64,000 bases of DNA from an uncultured Collinsella sp. (GTDB lineage Bacteria; Actinomycetota; Coriobacteriia; Coriobacteriales; Coriobacteriaceae). The DNA is taken from NCBI GenBank assembly GCA_958451615.1, contig CAUDQR010000003.1, positions 62,001 through 126,000 of the forward strand, written 5' to 3'. Position 1 is the first letter of the stretch, and each line of letters begins with the position of its first letter. The notes below the pieces were generated by a model. The model was not told the origin of the DNA. It saw only the letters and a list, made by a program, of their open reading frames with translations, and did not search any database. Shown here piece by piece: positions 34,643-44,024 of the stretch. A program made the translations under genes and the position numbers.

Positions 34643-35926
34643 TTAGCCCAAGACACCCGACAGGATCTCGATCAGACTGTCCACGTCGACTTCCTCGCAG
34701 ACGAGCGGCGGCAGGAAACGCAGCGTATGGGCGCCCGTAGCGTTAATCACGGCACCGGCGGCCAACGCGCGGGCAACAATATCATGCGCATCGCCTGCTG
34801 CGTCATCCAAGTCGCAGCCGAGCATCAAGCCGCGACCGCGCACCTCGGTAACGTGCGGTAACTTGGCGAGCTTTGCCTCCATATAGGCGCCTACCTTGGC
34901 AGCATGGTCGGCATAATCGCCGCGCACGAGCGCGGAGAGCGTCGCGGCGCACGCCGCGACGGCCAAGCAGCTACCGCCAAAGGTCGAACCATGATCGCCG
35001 GGCTTAAACACGTCGGCGATCTCTTTCTTTGCCACCACGGCGCCCATAGGAACGCCGTCGGCGATGCCCTTGGCAAGACTCATGATGTCGGGCTCCACGC
35101 CATAGGTCTGGTAAGCGAACGGTTTGCCGGAGCGGAACAGACCGCACTGGACCTCGTCGGCGATAAGCACGGCGCCCACTTCGTGTGCTAGGTCGCGCGC
35201 CGCCGCCATAAACTCCTCGGTCATGGGGTGCACGCCACTCTCACCCTGGATCGGCTCGAGCATCACGGCACATATTTCGCTCCCCAGCTGCTTAAAGATT
35301 GCACGCAGTTCATCGACATCGTTGGGCGCGCAGGCCACAAAGCCACCCGGCAGCGGGCGGAAACTATCCTGCAGCCAATCCTGCATGGTGGCGGCAATGG
35401 TCTCGAGCGTACGGCCGTGGAAGCCGCCGCGCATGCACACGATAGTGTTGCCGCCGTTACCGGCACGCTTGGCGTACAGGCGCGCAAGCTTCATCGAGCC
35501 CTCGTTGGCCTCGGCGCCGGAGTTGGCAAAGAAGGTTTTCCACACCTGCTCGTCCGCAGCCGGGGCACCAAGAGCAGCTGCCGTGGTCTCATCGCCGGCG
35601 GCAATGGCATCGGCAAGCACGCGCGCACCATCTACGTCGTCGTTAGCAAGCTTAGACAGCAGCGCCGCGACCTGTCCACGCTGCTCGATGTAGAAGTAAT
35701 TGGAGACATGCAGAAGCTTTTTGGTCTGAGCCTCGAGCGCCGAGAGCACAGCCGGGTTGCCATGACCTAGGCTGCACACGCCGATGCCAGCGAGAAAGTC
35801 AAGATACTCACGACCATCGTCACCGGTGAGCTTCATACCGTGACCTTCGACAAACTCGACCGGCGAGCGACCAAAGGTATGCATAACGTAATGGGATTCG
35901 AGCGATTGTTGAGTTGCAAGTGACAT
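34643..35926 (-). CDS. argD: Acetylornithine aminotransferase
   Basis: This PLP-dependent class III aminotransferase is the fourth step of ornithine synthesis. Substrate and PLP motifs: LDFLAGIGVCSLGHG, FFANSGAEANE, ADEVQCGLFRSG, and the PLP Lys in MSLAKGIADG. Length is 427 residues, about 25 longer than E. coli ArgD, with a small insertion around residues 105-130. It is last of argC-argJ-argB-argD; argF is not found next to it, the cluster being followed by the MITE and tRNA array. Confidence 0.94.
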   Translation of the reverse strand: MSLATQQSLESHYVMHTFGRSPVEFVEGHGMKLTGDDGREYLDFLAGIGVCSLGHGNPAVLSALEAQTKKLLHVSNYFYIEQRGQVAALLSKLANDDVDGARVLADAIAAGDETTAAALGAPAADEQVWKTFFANSGAEANEGSMKLARLYAKRAGNGGNTIVCMRGGFHGRTLETIAATMQDWLQDSFRPLPGGFVACAPNDVDELRAIFKQLGSEICAVMLEPIQGESGVHPMTEEFMAAARDLAHEVGAVLIADEVQCGLFRSGKPFAYQTYGVEPDIMSLAKGIADGVPMGAVVAKKEIADVFKPGDHGSTFGGSCLAVAACAATLSALVRGDYADHAAKVGAYMEAKLAKLPHVTEVRGRGLMLGCDLDDAAGDAHDIVARALAAGAVINATGAHTLRFLPPLVCEEVDVDSLIEILSGVLG

Positions 35927-35995
35927 GGGATGCCTTTCGTTGGGCGCCGTACGGCGCAGGGCTATGGATGCAGGGACGCGACAACTGCGGGTCAG

Positions 35996-36976
35996 CTAGA
36001 CCGTCTGAAGCTTCTCGACCTCGTCGAGGTTCTCGGTCAGACGCGCAGCAAACGTCGAAAGCGGATGCGGATGCGTATCGAACTCGTAAGCCGTCTCGGT
36101 GGAATGAATCACGGTGCCGACGCCGGCATCGGTCAGCAACTCCAAGAGCAGCGAATGCGGCGTCGTGCCGTTGATGATGTGGGCTCGGAACACGCCAGCG
36201 GTAAGCGCGTCGACAGCCGCACGAAGCTTGGGGATCATGCCCTTATCGACCTCGCCGCCGTAGAGCATCTCATTGACCTCGTCGAGCGTCAGGTTGGAGA
36301 TAAGTGAATCCTTGTCGCTAAAGTCCTTGTACAGGCCGTCGACGTCGGTCAAGAAAATCGCCTTGTGCGCGTGGAGCGCTGCCGCAACGGCACCGGCGGC
36401 GGTATCGGCGTTGATGTTGAAGAAGCCACCGTCCTCCCCCGCCGCGACCGTGGCGATAACGGGAATGTACTCGCTGTCGAGCAAACGCTCGATATAGTCG
36501 GTGTTGACGTGCGTGACCTTGCCTACGCGGCCGAGCTCTGGGTCGAGTGGCTCGGCGATAAGGGTACCGGCGTCGCTGCCCGACACGCCCACGGCCAGGT
36601 TGCCATGGTGGTTGAGCGCCGCGACCAGCTCCTGGTTGACCTTACCGCCCAGCACCTCGCGCACGATATCCATGGTGGCAGGCGTGGTCACACGCTGGCC
36701 GTTCTTAAACTCGACGGGGATGTCATAGTGGCTGAGCGCCTCGTTGATGGCCTTGCCGCCACCGTGCACGATAACAGGGCGCATGCCGATGATCTTGAGC
36801 AGGACGATGTCGCTCATCACGTCACGACGCAGCTGCTCGTCGACCATGGCGGCGCCGCCGTACTTGATAACGACCGTCTTACCGGTCAGGTTCTTAATCC
36901 ACGGCAGCGCCTCGAACAGCAGCTGAGCGGTAACTTCGTTGGATTCGCTCGAGCGACAATCGCGTGCGAACTTCAT
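35996..36976 (-). CDS. argB: Acetylglutamate kinase
   Basis: ArgB phosphorylates N-acetylglutamate. Amino-acid kinase fold with KTVVIKYGGAAM, IVHGGGKAIN, and NINADTAAGAVA. The start 36976 (MKFARD) follows GAGG; the longer frame from 37048 overlaps the argJ side and is not used. Length 326 residues including a C-terminal extension (HPHPLSTFAARLTENLDEVE) that is longer than in E. coli; arginine-feedback-sensitive kinases carry an N-terminal helix instead, so regulation is uncertain. Confidence 0.95.
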   Translation of the reverse strand: MKFARDCRSSESNEVTAQLLFEALPWIKNLTGKTVVIKYGGAAMVDEQLRRDVMSDIVLLKIIGMRPVIVHGGGKAINEALSHYDIPVEFKNGQRVTTPATMDIVREVLGGKVNQELVAALNHHGNLAVGVSGSDAGTLIAEPLDPELGRVGKVTHVNTDYIERLLDSEYIPVIATVAAGEDGGFFNINADTAAGAVAAALHAHKAIFLTDVDGLYKDFSDKDSLISNLTLDEVNEMLYGGEVDKGMIPKLRAAVDALTAGVFRAHIINGTTPHSLLLELLTDAGVGTVIHSTETAYEFDTHPHPLSTFAARLTENLDEVEKLQTV

Positions 36977-37057
36977 AGTCTGCCTCGTCTTTCGTGTAGC
37001 AATCGCGCCGCACCTCGTTGCCCGCGATTGCAGCGGGACGCGCGGCACATCGGGAGT

Positions 37058-38323
37058 CTAGGAACGGTAGTCGCCGTTGATGGAGATGTACTCATGCGTG
37101 AGGTCGCAGGTCCACACGGTCGTTGCCGCGTCGCCTGCGCCCAGGTCGGCCGAAATCACGATCTCGGGCGCCTCGAAACGTCGCAAGGCCTCGTCCTCGT
37201 CAAAGGGAACAGTCAGGCCATCGCGGCAAACGGGCATACCCATCATGTCGATTGAAACGTCTTCCTGGTCAAACCGCACGCCGCACTTGCCGAGCGCCAT
37301 GGCAACGCGGCCCCAGTTGCAATCGTGGCCGGCGATGCAAGTCTTAACGAGCGGCGAGTTGGCAACGGCACGGGCGGCGATATCGGCCTCCTCGTCGTTC
37401 ACGGCGCCGGTAACGTTGACCGTCACGAGCTTGGATGCGCCCTCGCCGTCGGCGGCGATGTTGCGCGCCAGGCTCTCGCACACCTCGTGCACGGCAAATG
37501 CCAACTCGTCAAAGGCATCGGAGCCCTCGTCGATAGGCTCGGCATCTGCGGCGGCGCCGGAGGCAAGCATGATGCAGGTGTCGTTGGTCGAGGTGTCGGA
37601 ATCGACCGTTACCTTGTTAAAGGTCTGCTTGACGGTCGAGAGCAGCAGGGCATGAAGTGCCGCCGGCTCAACGGGGGCATCGGTAGTGATGACCGCGATC
37701 ATGGTGGCCATGTTGGGCATGATCATGCCCGAGCCCTTGCACATTCCTCCTACCGTATAGACATTGTCCTCATGACCCGCAGCCTCACTGACGTAGGATA
37801 CGGCGTACTCCTTGGAGTGCGTGTCGGTCGTCATGATGGCGCGAGCGGCATCGGCGCCACCGTGGGCGGAGAGCGCCTCGTAGGCAGCAGGAATGGCGGT
37901 CTCAAACGTGTCGATCGACAGAATCTGGCCAATCACACCCGTGGAGGCAACCAGAATCTGCTGGGGCTCGCAGCCGATGACCTGCGAGGCGATGTTGCAC
38001 GTCTCGCGCGCGCAGGCAAGGCCCGTCTCGCCCGTGGCGGCATTCGCGTTGCCGGAGTTGATTGAAACGCCGGCGATGATGCCATAGCCCTTGCCCACAC
38101 CGCCCAGGTTGGCGCGGCTCACCTGCACAGGCGCTGCGCAAAAGCGATTGGTCGTAAACACGCCGGCACCGGGACAGGGTTTATCGGGCACGACGAGCGC
38201 GTAATCCAAGCGCTCGGGATTCTTGCGAAAACCCGCATGAATACCCGCGGCCTTAAAGCCGGCCGCTACCGTAATGCCACCCTCGACGGCACGAATCTTG
38301 ATATCGAACTGCTCTGTATTCAT
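37058..38323 (-). CDS. argJ: Bifunctional glutamate N-acetyltransferase ArgJ
   Basis: ArgJ transfers acetyl from acetylornithine to glutamate and may also use acetyl-CoA. Self-cleaving family: the site is the Ala-Thr in MPNMATMIAVITTDA (near residue 195), leaving Thr as nucleophile. Other motifs: NSGNANAATG and the C-terminal GHDCNWGR and NGDYRS. Length 421 residues. AAGG is upstream of the ATG. Its presence explains why argA and argE are not needed in this cluster. Confidence 0.95.
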   Translation of the reverse strand: MNTEQFDIKIRAVEGGITVAAGFKAAGIHAGFRKNPERLDYALVVPDKPCPGAGVFTTNRFCAAPVQVSRANLGGVGKGYGIIAGVSINSGNANAATGETGLACARETCNIASQVIGCEPQQILVASTGVIGQILSIDTFETAIPAAYEALSAHGGADAARAIMTTDTHSKEYAVSYVSEAAGHEDNVYTVGGMCKGSGMIMPNMATMIAVITTDAPVEPAALHALLLSTVKQTFNKVTVDSDTSTNDTCIMLASGAAADAEPIDEGSDAFDELAFAVHEVCESLARNIAADGEGASKLVTVNVTGAVNDEEADIAARAVANSPLVKTCIAGHDCNWGRVAMALGKCGVRFDQEDVSIDMMGMPVCRDGLTVPFDEDEALRRFEAPEIVISADLGAGDAATTVWTCDLTHEYISINGDYRS

Positions 38324-38457
38324 CGTCCTTACGACTCCTTATATCAAACAAAAAACGGACATCGGTTGGTGCGCCATGCCAGTCGTGATCATGAGACCAG
38401 CTTAAGAGTGGCGCCCCACTCGATGCCCGACTACCAAATCGTTAACAATCGAATGTG

Positions 38458-39528
38458 CTACACCGGGCACGCCACTGTGGGCAAGCCTCGTCGCTCGTCA
38501 AAGCCAAAGACGATATTGGCGCATTGGACTGCTTGGCCCGCAGCGCCCTTGCACAGATTGTCGATGGCGCCCGTCGCCACCAGCACGCCCGCGCGCTTGT
38601 TGAGCGCGAGGCCAATCTGGGCGGCGTTGGTGCCGACGACCGAAGCCGTCTTGGGCTGCTGGCCGGCGTCGAGCACGCGCACAAAGGTGCGTCCAGCGTA
38701 GAACTGCTTGTAATAGTCGACAACATCCTCAAGAGCCAACGTGTCGAGAGCCTGCGGCGCGAGCGGCAGCGTCACCGTGGAGAGCAGACCACGCTTGAGC
38801 GGTGCCAGGTGCGGGGTAAAGACGACGCGATCGGTCAGGCCCAAGATCTGCTCGATTTCGGGCGTGTGGCGATGCTTGCCCACGCCGTAGGCCTCCAAGT
38901 TCTCGTCGGCGCTGCAAAAATGGGTGCGGGCGTTGCAGGACTTACCGGCGCCCGTCACGCCGCTAATGGCATCGACAATCACGGGGCCGTTCTCGGCCAC
39001 CCAGCCCGCGCGCACGGCGGGCGCGGCGGCAAGGCTCGTTGCGGTGGGATAGCAACCGGCGCAAGCGACCAGCACGGGTTTGCCGTCGGCATGGTCGGAT
39101 GCGGCGGTCTCCAAGTCTTGGCAGAACAGCTCGGGCAGACCGAAGGCACGGGTCTTGAGCAGCTCGGGGCTCGTATGCTCGGCGGCATACCAAGCCTCAA
39201 AAACGGACGCGTCGTTCAGGCGGTAGTCGGCCGAGAGGTCAATGCAGGAGACGCCCGATGCAAGCAGCGCGGGCACCTGTACCATGGCAGCCGTATGCGG
39301 CACGGCAAGAAAAACCGCATCGCAGCTCTTGAGCTCGGGGGCGTCATGCGTCGTAAAGACAAGATCGCTTACGCCGGTGAAGCTCGGGTACACCGCGGAC
39401 AGCGGCTGGCCGGCATCGGCGTTGGACGTAATGGCAGCAAGTTCAAACTCGGGATGACCGAGGACGAGGCGAATGAGCTCGGCTCCGGCATATCCAGCCG
39501 CGCCGACGATTCCAACCTTCAAAGACAT
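38458..39528 (-). CDS. argC: N-acetyl-gamma-glutamyl-phosphate reductase
   Basis: ArgC reduces acetylglutamyl phosphate with NADPH. N-terminal GIVGAAGYAGAELIRL is the dinucleotide-binding loop and the catalytic Cys is in VACAGCYPTA. The C-terminal HRHTPEIEQ is standard. Length 356 residues. AAGGAG lies upstream of the ATG. First gene of the arginine cluster; a perfect ARG-box-like inverted repeat lies ~90 bp upstream. A 134-bp spacer separates it from argJ. Confidence 0.95.
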   Translation of the reverse strand: MSLKVGIVGAAGYAGAELIRLVLGHPEFELAAITSNADAGQPLSAVYPSFTGVSDLVFTTHDAPELKSCDAVFLAVPHTAAMVQVPALLASGVSCIDLSADYRLNDASVFEAWYAAEHTSPELLKTRAFGLPELFCQDLETAASDHADGKPVLVACAGCYPTATSLAAAPAVRAGWVAENGPVIVDAISGVTGAGKSCNARTHFCSADENLEAYGVGKHRHTPEIEQILGLTDRVVFTPHLAPLKRGLLSTVTLPLAPQALDTLALEDVVDYYKQFYAGRTFVRVLDAGQQPKTASVVGTNAAQIGLALNKRAGVLVATGAIDNLCKGAAGQAVQCANIVFGFDERRGLPTVACPV

Positions 39529-39612
39529 ATCAGACTCCTTGTCTGCGATTTATGCACCGATGCGCATTTCGCAGCGGTCGTTATGAAGTGGGTTGAAACT
39601 TTAGCACCAAAA

Positions 39613-39649
39613 GATGCATGAATACGTAAATGGCTTGCATATTCATGCA
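39613..39649. promoter_or_regulatory. ArgR operator upstream of argC
   Basis: ATGCATGAATA (39613-39623) and TATTCATGCAT (39639-39649) are a perfect 11-bp inverted repeat with a 15-bp spacer, resembling paired ARG boxes (AT-rich, TNTGAAT-type half-sites). Position ahead of the arginine cluster supports arginine repression. Confidence 0.65.
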
Positions 39650-39694
39650 TTGAAACATTCCCGACACATTCGCTTGAAGGAATTGACAAATGGA

Positions 39695-39748
39695 GCGGGC
39701 CCCGTATTGACCGGCGCTCCTAACGGCGCCGGGCAATACGGGGCCCGC
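39695..39748. terminator. Long hairpin between argC and a PPOX gene
   Basis: GCGGGCCCCGTATTG (39695-39709) and CAATACGGGGCCCGC (39734-39748) pair perfectly; inside, CCGGCGC and GCGCCGG extend the stem. It follows the stop of the minus-strand gene at 39787 and probably terminates it. Confidence 0.65.
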
Positions 39749-39786
39749 CCATGCGAAAACCAAGTTGTTAGGATGAGCCAGCCTGG

Positions 39787-40197
39787 CTAGAGCTCGACCG
39801 GTACCCATTCGTCGTGATTGCAGATAAACGCCTCGGGATCCTCGACGCTAAAGAAGACGAGTGCGGGGTCGTTAGGCCCCTCATAGTGCTCGCTCAAGCG
39901 CTCAAGATGTTTCCATCCTGCCTCGCGCATATCGGGAGCGGCCTGGTCATCCAAGCCGGCGCGCCCGCGCAAGATGAGCCAGCCATGGCCCGGCCACCAA
40001 CTCGTGGCCTCAAAGCGCTGATTTTGCAGCAGCTCCTGCCACACATCCTTGGTGCGCGCCGTCACAAACCACAGCTTGCCGTCCTGAATCTGAGCAAACG
40101 AAAATGGGCGTACATGTGGCTGCCCGTCCACGCTCGTCGCCAAGTACCACGCCGGCACCGACGTCAGATACTCCAAAACCGTATTCAATCCGTCCAC
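39787..40197 (-). CDS. PPOX-fold (pyridoxamine 5'-phosphate oxidase-like) protein
   Basis: A 136-residue flavin-reductase-like split-barrel protein. VPAWYLATSVDGQPHVRPFSF and GKLWFVTARTKDVWQELLQN are typical of the FMN- or F420-binding PPOX family. It starts at GTG with AGGAGG upstream. The next gene upstream is a paralogue (same motifs, ~40% similar by eye), so the pair looks like a tandem duplication. Substrate is unknown. They lie behind the riboflavin transporter operon, which would fit an FMN-dependent role. Confidence 0.8.
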   Translation of the reverse strand: MDGLNTVLEYLTSVPAWYLATSVDGQPHVRPFSFAQIQDGKLWFVTARTKDVWQELLQNQRFEATSWWPGHGWLILRGRAGLDDQAAPDMREAGWKHLERLSEHYEGPNDPALVFFSVEDPEAFICNHDEWVPVEL

Positions 40198-40241
40198 GTT
40201 TCCTCCTGTACTAGCCAGTTTGAGAGCCTGGTTTGTGTGAG

Positions 40242-40688
40242 CTAGAGCTCCAGGCGCTCCTCGCTGCCGTCGATATCACAGAAGCGCGCGGCAATGTTGC
40301 GGACCGAAAAGAAAGCAAGGCGGCCGTCGTTGGCACTCTCGTGTTCCTCGCCGATGCCCACCATGTGCTTAAACCCCGCTTGACGCACCTTGTCGCTCGC
40401 AACCGCGTCGTCCTCAAGTACGGCCTCGCCGGTCAACACGATCCAACATTCTCCCGGCTTCCAGCCCGAGAGCTCAAACTTGGGATTCGCACTCAGCTCC
40501 GCCCACACGTCCTTATCGCGCGACGTGCAAAACCACAGCTTACCGTCATCGACCATGGCAAACGAAAACGGCCTCACGCGAGGCTGATGCCCGTCGGCCA
40601 CATCGGTCGTGGCCAGATACCACGCCGGAATGCGCCTGAGATACGAACAGGCGCGCTCAAGCTGAGCCGTGCGGTCGTTGTCGGTCAT
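40242..40688 (-). CDS. PPOX-fold protein, tandem paralogue
   Basis: A 148-residue paralogue of the following gene. RRIPAWYLATTDVADGHQPRVRPFSF and GKLWFCTSRDKDVWAEL match the same blocks; WKPGECWIVLTGEA corresponds to WWPGHGWLILRGRA in its neighbour. AAAGGGG lies upstream of the ATG. It begins 30 bp after ecfT and may be read from the FMN-riboswitch operon. Function unknown. Confidence 0.8.
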   Translation of the reverse strand: MTDNDRTAQLERACSYLRRIPAWYLATTDVADGHQPRVRPFSFAMVDDGKLWFCTSRDKDVWAELSANPKFELSGWKPGECWIVLTGEAVLEDDAVASDKVRQAGFKHMVGIGEEHESANDGRLAFFSVRNIAARFCDIDGSEERLEL

Positions 40689-40718
40689 GGGGACCCCTTT
40701 CCTGCGCTCGAATCGCGC

Positions 40719-41519
40719 CTAAACAACTTGAAGATTGATGACGATGACGCAGATGAGCAGCAACGCCGTCACCACCACCGCCAACGCATCGCCGCGGCCA
40801 AATGTAAGCGCATGCAGACGCGTGCGGCCCTGCTCGCCATGATAGCAACGGGCATCCATGGCGGCCGAAAGCGTCTCGGCATGACGGAACACGCCCGTGA
40901 ACAGTGGAATCGCCACACTGCCGAGCATACGAACGCCGCCGAGTGGGCCTCCCGTCACGCGCGCGCCGCGGCTCGCCTGCGCATCGGCCGTCTGTTTCAT
41001 CTCGGTGGCAAACTGCGGCATAAAGCGCAGCGCGATACCCATAATCATGCCGAGCTCGTGCGCAGGAAGTCCCACACGCGCAAACGGCGCGAGCAGGCGC
41101 TCAAAGCCCGCGGTGAGGTCGAGCGTCGGTGTGGTGAGCGTAATGGCGCTCATGCCGGCCATCATCAGGGTCAGGCGACACGCCATAAAGGCGGCAGAAC
41201 GCAGTGAGCCCTCGCTTATCTGCAGAAAGCCGAGCTGCCACAGGATGCGCCCACTCTGATCGGTAAACAAGTTGAGCACCGCGACCACGACGACGATTGC
41301 CAGCAGCGGCGCCATCGACGACAGAACGCGACGAGCCGGCACCCGGGACACGACATAGATCAGCACAACGAAAATTGCGACAGGGGCCAGTCCGCGGAAG
41401 CCGCCGACGGTCAGCGTCGTGATTAAAAACACAAAGCCCAGGAGCAGCTTGGTGCGCGGATCCAGGCGATGGATCGCACTATCGCCGGGATAGTAGCTGC
41501 CAAACGAAAACGCCTCCAT
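40719..41519 (-). CDS. ecfT: ECF transporter transmembrane subunit EcfT
   Basis: Membrane coupling subunit of an energy-coupling-factor transporter. Five or six membrane segments; the two coupling-helix Ala-Arg-Gly-type motifs appear as QASRGAR and DARCYHG in the C-terminal half. Length 266 residues. Its ATG overlaps the end of the fused ATPase gene by one base. It works with the RibU S component encoded two genes upstream. Confidence 0.92.
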   Translation of the reverse strand: MEAFSFGSYYPGDSAIHRLDPRTKLLLGFVFLITTLTVGGFRGLAPVAIFVVLIYVVSRVPARRVLSSMAPLLAIVVVVAVLNLFTDQSGRILWQLGFLQISEGSLRSAAFMACRLTLMMAGMSAITLTTPTLDLTAGFERLLAPFARVGLPAHELGMIMGIALRFMPQFATEMKQTADAQASRGARVTGGPLGGVRMLGSVAIPLFTGVFRHAETLSAAMDARCYHGEQGRTRLHALTFGRGDALAVVVTALLLICVIVINLQVV

Positions 41520-43423
41520 TAGCAGCCCTCCTCTCGCGCGACCGTCTTGGATTTAGCAATGTCCGCGACGTTAGAAGGACCGTCCGAGCGACCGATCAGC
41601 AAATCTGCCAGCTCGTCGGCCAGCGACTCAACCGTATAGAGCCCGCCGCAACGCAGCGGCACGCCCGCCTCCGCGAGCGCCAACGCCATGCGCTGAGCAG
41701 CAGGTACGCCCAAGCCGATCGACTTGAGCTCATCGGCATGCGCAAACACCTGCGCGGGGGTTCCCTCGGCAAACACCGCACCTTCGTTCATTACGACGAT
41801 ACGGTCGCAGCAATTGGCCAGGTCATCCATGCTGTGTGAAACCATGACAACGGTCAGGCCCTCGTCATGAAAACGGCCAATGAGCTCCAGGAAATCCCTG
41901 CGAGCCGCCGGATCGAGACCTGCCATGGGCTCATCGAGTACCAGCACCTCGGGCTCCATAGCGAGCACGCCGGCAAACGCCACACGCCGCTGCTGTCCGC
42001 CCGAGAGTTCAAAGGGGCTCTTGTCACCTATCGTGGCAAGGTCGAGGCCCACGCGTGCGAGCGATGACGCAACGCGGCGCGCGACCTCGTCTTGCGACAG
42101 GCCAAGGTTGCGCGGACCAAATGCCACGTCCTGCACCACGGTCTCGGCAAACAGCTGACGCTCTGGATACTGAAACACCACGCCGACCTTTGCCTTAACC
42201 GCGGCGGCATCCTTCTTTTGCGACAGGTCGAGCCCCAGTGCGCAAACGCTCCCCTCCTGCGGGCGGATTAGCCCGTTGAGGTGCTGAACCAGCGTGGATT
42301 TACCCGAACCGGTATGGCCCGCCAAGCCCAGGAACTCGCCGCGACGCACCGTCAAAGACACGTCGTGAAGTGCCCACGGACTGCTGGGGTCGTTTCCCCA
42401 GAGAGCCTGTTTGTTCGATTTGCCCGCAGTGACCGAGCGCTTATGCCAGCGACGGCGCTCGCGTGGACTGAGCGAATAGCTGTACGAAACATGGGATAGC
42501 TCGATGACGGGCTCCGACGCGTTGTCCTCGTTGTCTGCCGAAACAATGCCGTCAGCGATTTCCAACTGGGACGCGGAAGGCTGCCCCGCAGTGCCCGCCT
42601 CACTTCGCTCGGTATAGGCCTGCGCAACCTCGGCGACCATATCTGCCTCGCGCACCTGCGCATGAACGGGCACGCCCTTCGCACGAAGTGCCATGCCCAA
42701 GCAGCACGACGCCGGCATATCCAGGTTGAGCCCCACGAGCCCATCTGCCCGCGTCAGAATCTCCTCGGGCGTACCGAGCATGGCAACGCGCCCCGCCCGA
42801 AACACCGCGACACGATCGGCCTCGGCGGCCTCTTCCATAAAGTGCGTAATCATCACTATGGTCATGCCGCGATCGTGCAACGCGCGGCAAGCCTTCATGA
42901 GGCCCTTGCGTCCACGCGGATCGAGCATCGAAGAAGCCTCGTCCAAGATGAGCACGCGCGGTTCCATGGCGAGCACACCGGCAAGCGCCACGCGCTGCTT
43001 TTGACCACCCGAAAGTGCATGGGTCTCATGGCGCTCAAAGCCCACCAGCCCCACGCCCTTCAGCGCCTCGCGTACACGCTGCGCAATTTGTGCCGATGGC
43101 ACGCCAAGGTTTTCGGGACCAAACGCAACGTCATCTTCGACAAGCGTTGCCACCAGCTGGTCGTCGGGATTCTGGAACACCATGCCCGCGGTCGAACGAA
43201 TGTCGTAAACCAGCTCGGGGTCGGACGCGTCCATGCCGTTGATGCGTACCGTGCCCGCATCGGGCTGCAACAGTGCATTCAGATGCTTGGCAAACGTCGA
43301 CTTACCCGACCCATTGCCACCGAGGATGCAGAAAAACTCCCCGTCCTCGATGTTCAGATCGATGCCATCGAGCGCCGGTGTGGCACCGTCATAACTAAAG
43401 GAAACGCCCCGACACTCAATCAT
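41519..43423 (-). CDS. ecfA: Fused ECF transporter ATPase (EcfA1-EcfA2)
   Basis: Two complete ABC ATPase domains in one 634-residue chain. Domain 1: Walker A GGNGSGKST, signature LSGGQKQRVAL, Walker B VLILDEASSMLD. Domain 2 (from ~residue 295): Walker A GHTGSGKST, signature LSGGQQRRVAF, Walker B VLVLDEPMAGLD. A ~70-residue linker rich in Ala, Ser and Glu joins them. In most ECF systems these are two genes. The gene overlaps ribU by ATGA and ecfT by one base, so all three are translationally coupled. Confidence 0.94.
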   Translation of the reverse strand: MIECRGVSFSYDGATPALDGIDLNIEDGEFFCILGGNGSGKSTFAKHLNALLQPDAGTVRINGMDASDPELVYDIRSTAGMVFQNPDDQLVATLVEDDVAFGPENLGVPSAQIAQRVREALKGVGLVGFERHETHALSGGQKQRVALAGVLAMEPRVLILDEASSMLDPRGRKGLMKACRALHDRGMTIVMITHFMEEAAEADRVAVFRAGRVAMLGTPEEILTRADGLVGLNLDMPASCCLGMALRAKGVPVHAQVREADMVAEVAQAYTERSEAGTAGQPSASQLEIADGIVSADNEDNASEPVIELSHVSYSYSLSPRERRRWHKRSVTAGKSNKQALWGNDPSSPWALHDVSLTVRRGEFLGLAGHTGSGKSTLVQHLNGLIRPQEGSVCALGLDLSQKKDAAAVKAKVGVVFQYPERQLFAETVVQDVAFGPRNLGLSQDEVARRVASSLARVGLDLATIGDKSPFELSGGQQRRVAFAGVLAMEPEVLVLDEPMAGLDPAARRDFLELIGRFHDEGLTVVMVSHSMDDLANCCDRIVVMNEGAVFAEGTPAQVFAHADELKSIGLGVPAAQRMALALAEAGVPLRCGGLYTVESLADELADLLIGRSDGPSNVADIAKSKTVAREEGC

Positions 43424-44010
43424 GCGCGGCCTTTGACCTGGTCCTTCTTGGGCGTGATGAGATTAGAGACCGCCTTGTACACCGCCAGCGTCAACACCGA
43501 GTTAAGCACGGTCTTGATAAGGTTGAACGGCAGCACGGCAGGAATCATAAGCGGGGCGATCACATCGACCGAGCCATACCAGAACCATACGCCAATGGTA
43601 AGGTTTGCGACCATAGACAACGCCGTAGCGGCAATGACGCCGAGCACCAGGCCAATCACGGCACCCTTATAGGTATGCATCTTCTGGTAGACGATAGCCG
43701 CGGGCAGAATGTAGCCCAGCGTGGCAACCAGGTTCATAAGCGCGCCGACCCAGTCACCCGTGGTGAGCGCATGGATAACGATCGCCATGGCGGCAACAGC
43801 AGTGCCGGCACCAGGACCATACGCAAACCCGCACACCATCGCCGGCACCAGCGACGGGTCATACGTCAAAAACGGCGCCGAGGGAAGAATGGGCAGCTGC
43901 ACATACATAAACAGGGCGCCCAAGGCGCACATCAGCGCCATGGTAACGAGCTGTTTGGTGCTCCACCTATTCGTGTTCTCAAAATGGATATGCTGCGACT
44001 GTTCAGACAT
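43420..44010 (-). CDS. ribU: Riboflavin ECF transporter S component RibU
   Basis: Substrate-binding membrane subunit, 196 residues, about six membrane segments (ALMCALGALFMYVQLPILP; LVATLGYILPAAIVY; PAVLPFNLIKTVLNSVLTLAVYK). Assignment to riboflavin rests on the FMN riboswitch directly upstream plus the RibU-like N-terminus. The ATG at 44010 is chosen (AGGTGAT six bases upstream) over the GTG at 44019. First gene of ribU-ecfA-ecfT. Confidence 0.9.
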   Translation of the reverse strand: MSEQSQHIHFENTNRWSTKQLVTMALMCALGALFMYVQLPILPSAPFLTYDPSLVPAMVCGFAYGPGAGTAVAAMAIVIHALTTGDWVGALMNLVATLGYILPAAIVYQKMHTYKGAVIGLVLGVIAATALSMVANLTIGVWFWYGSVDVIAPLMIPAVLPFNLIKTVLNSVLTLAVYKAVSNLITPKKDQVKGRA

Positions 44011-44024
44011 TAAGATCACCTGCC

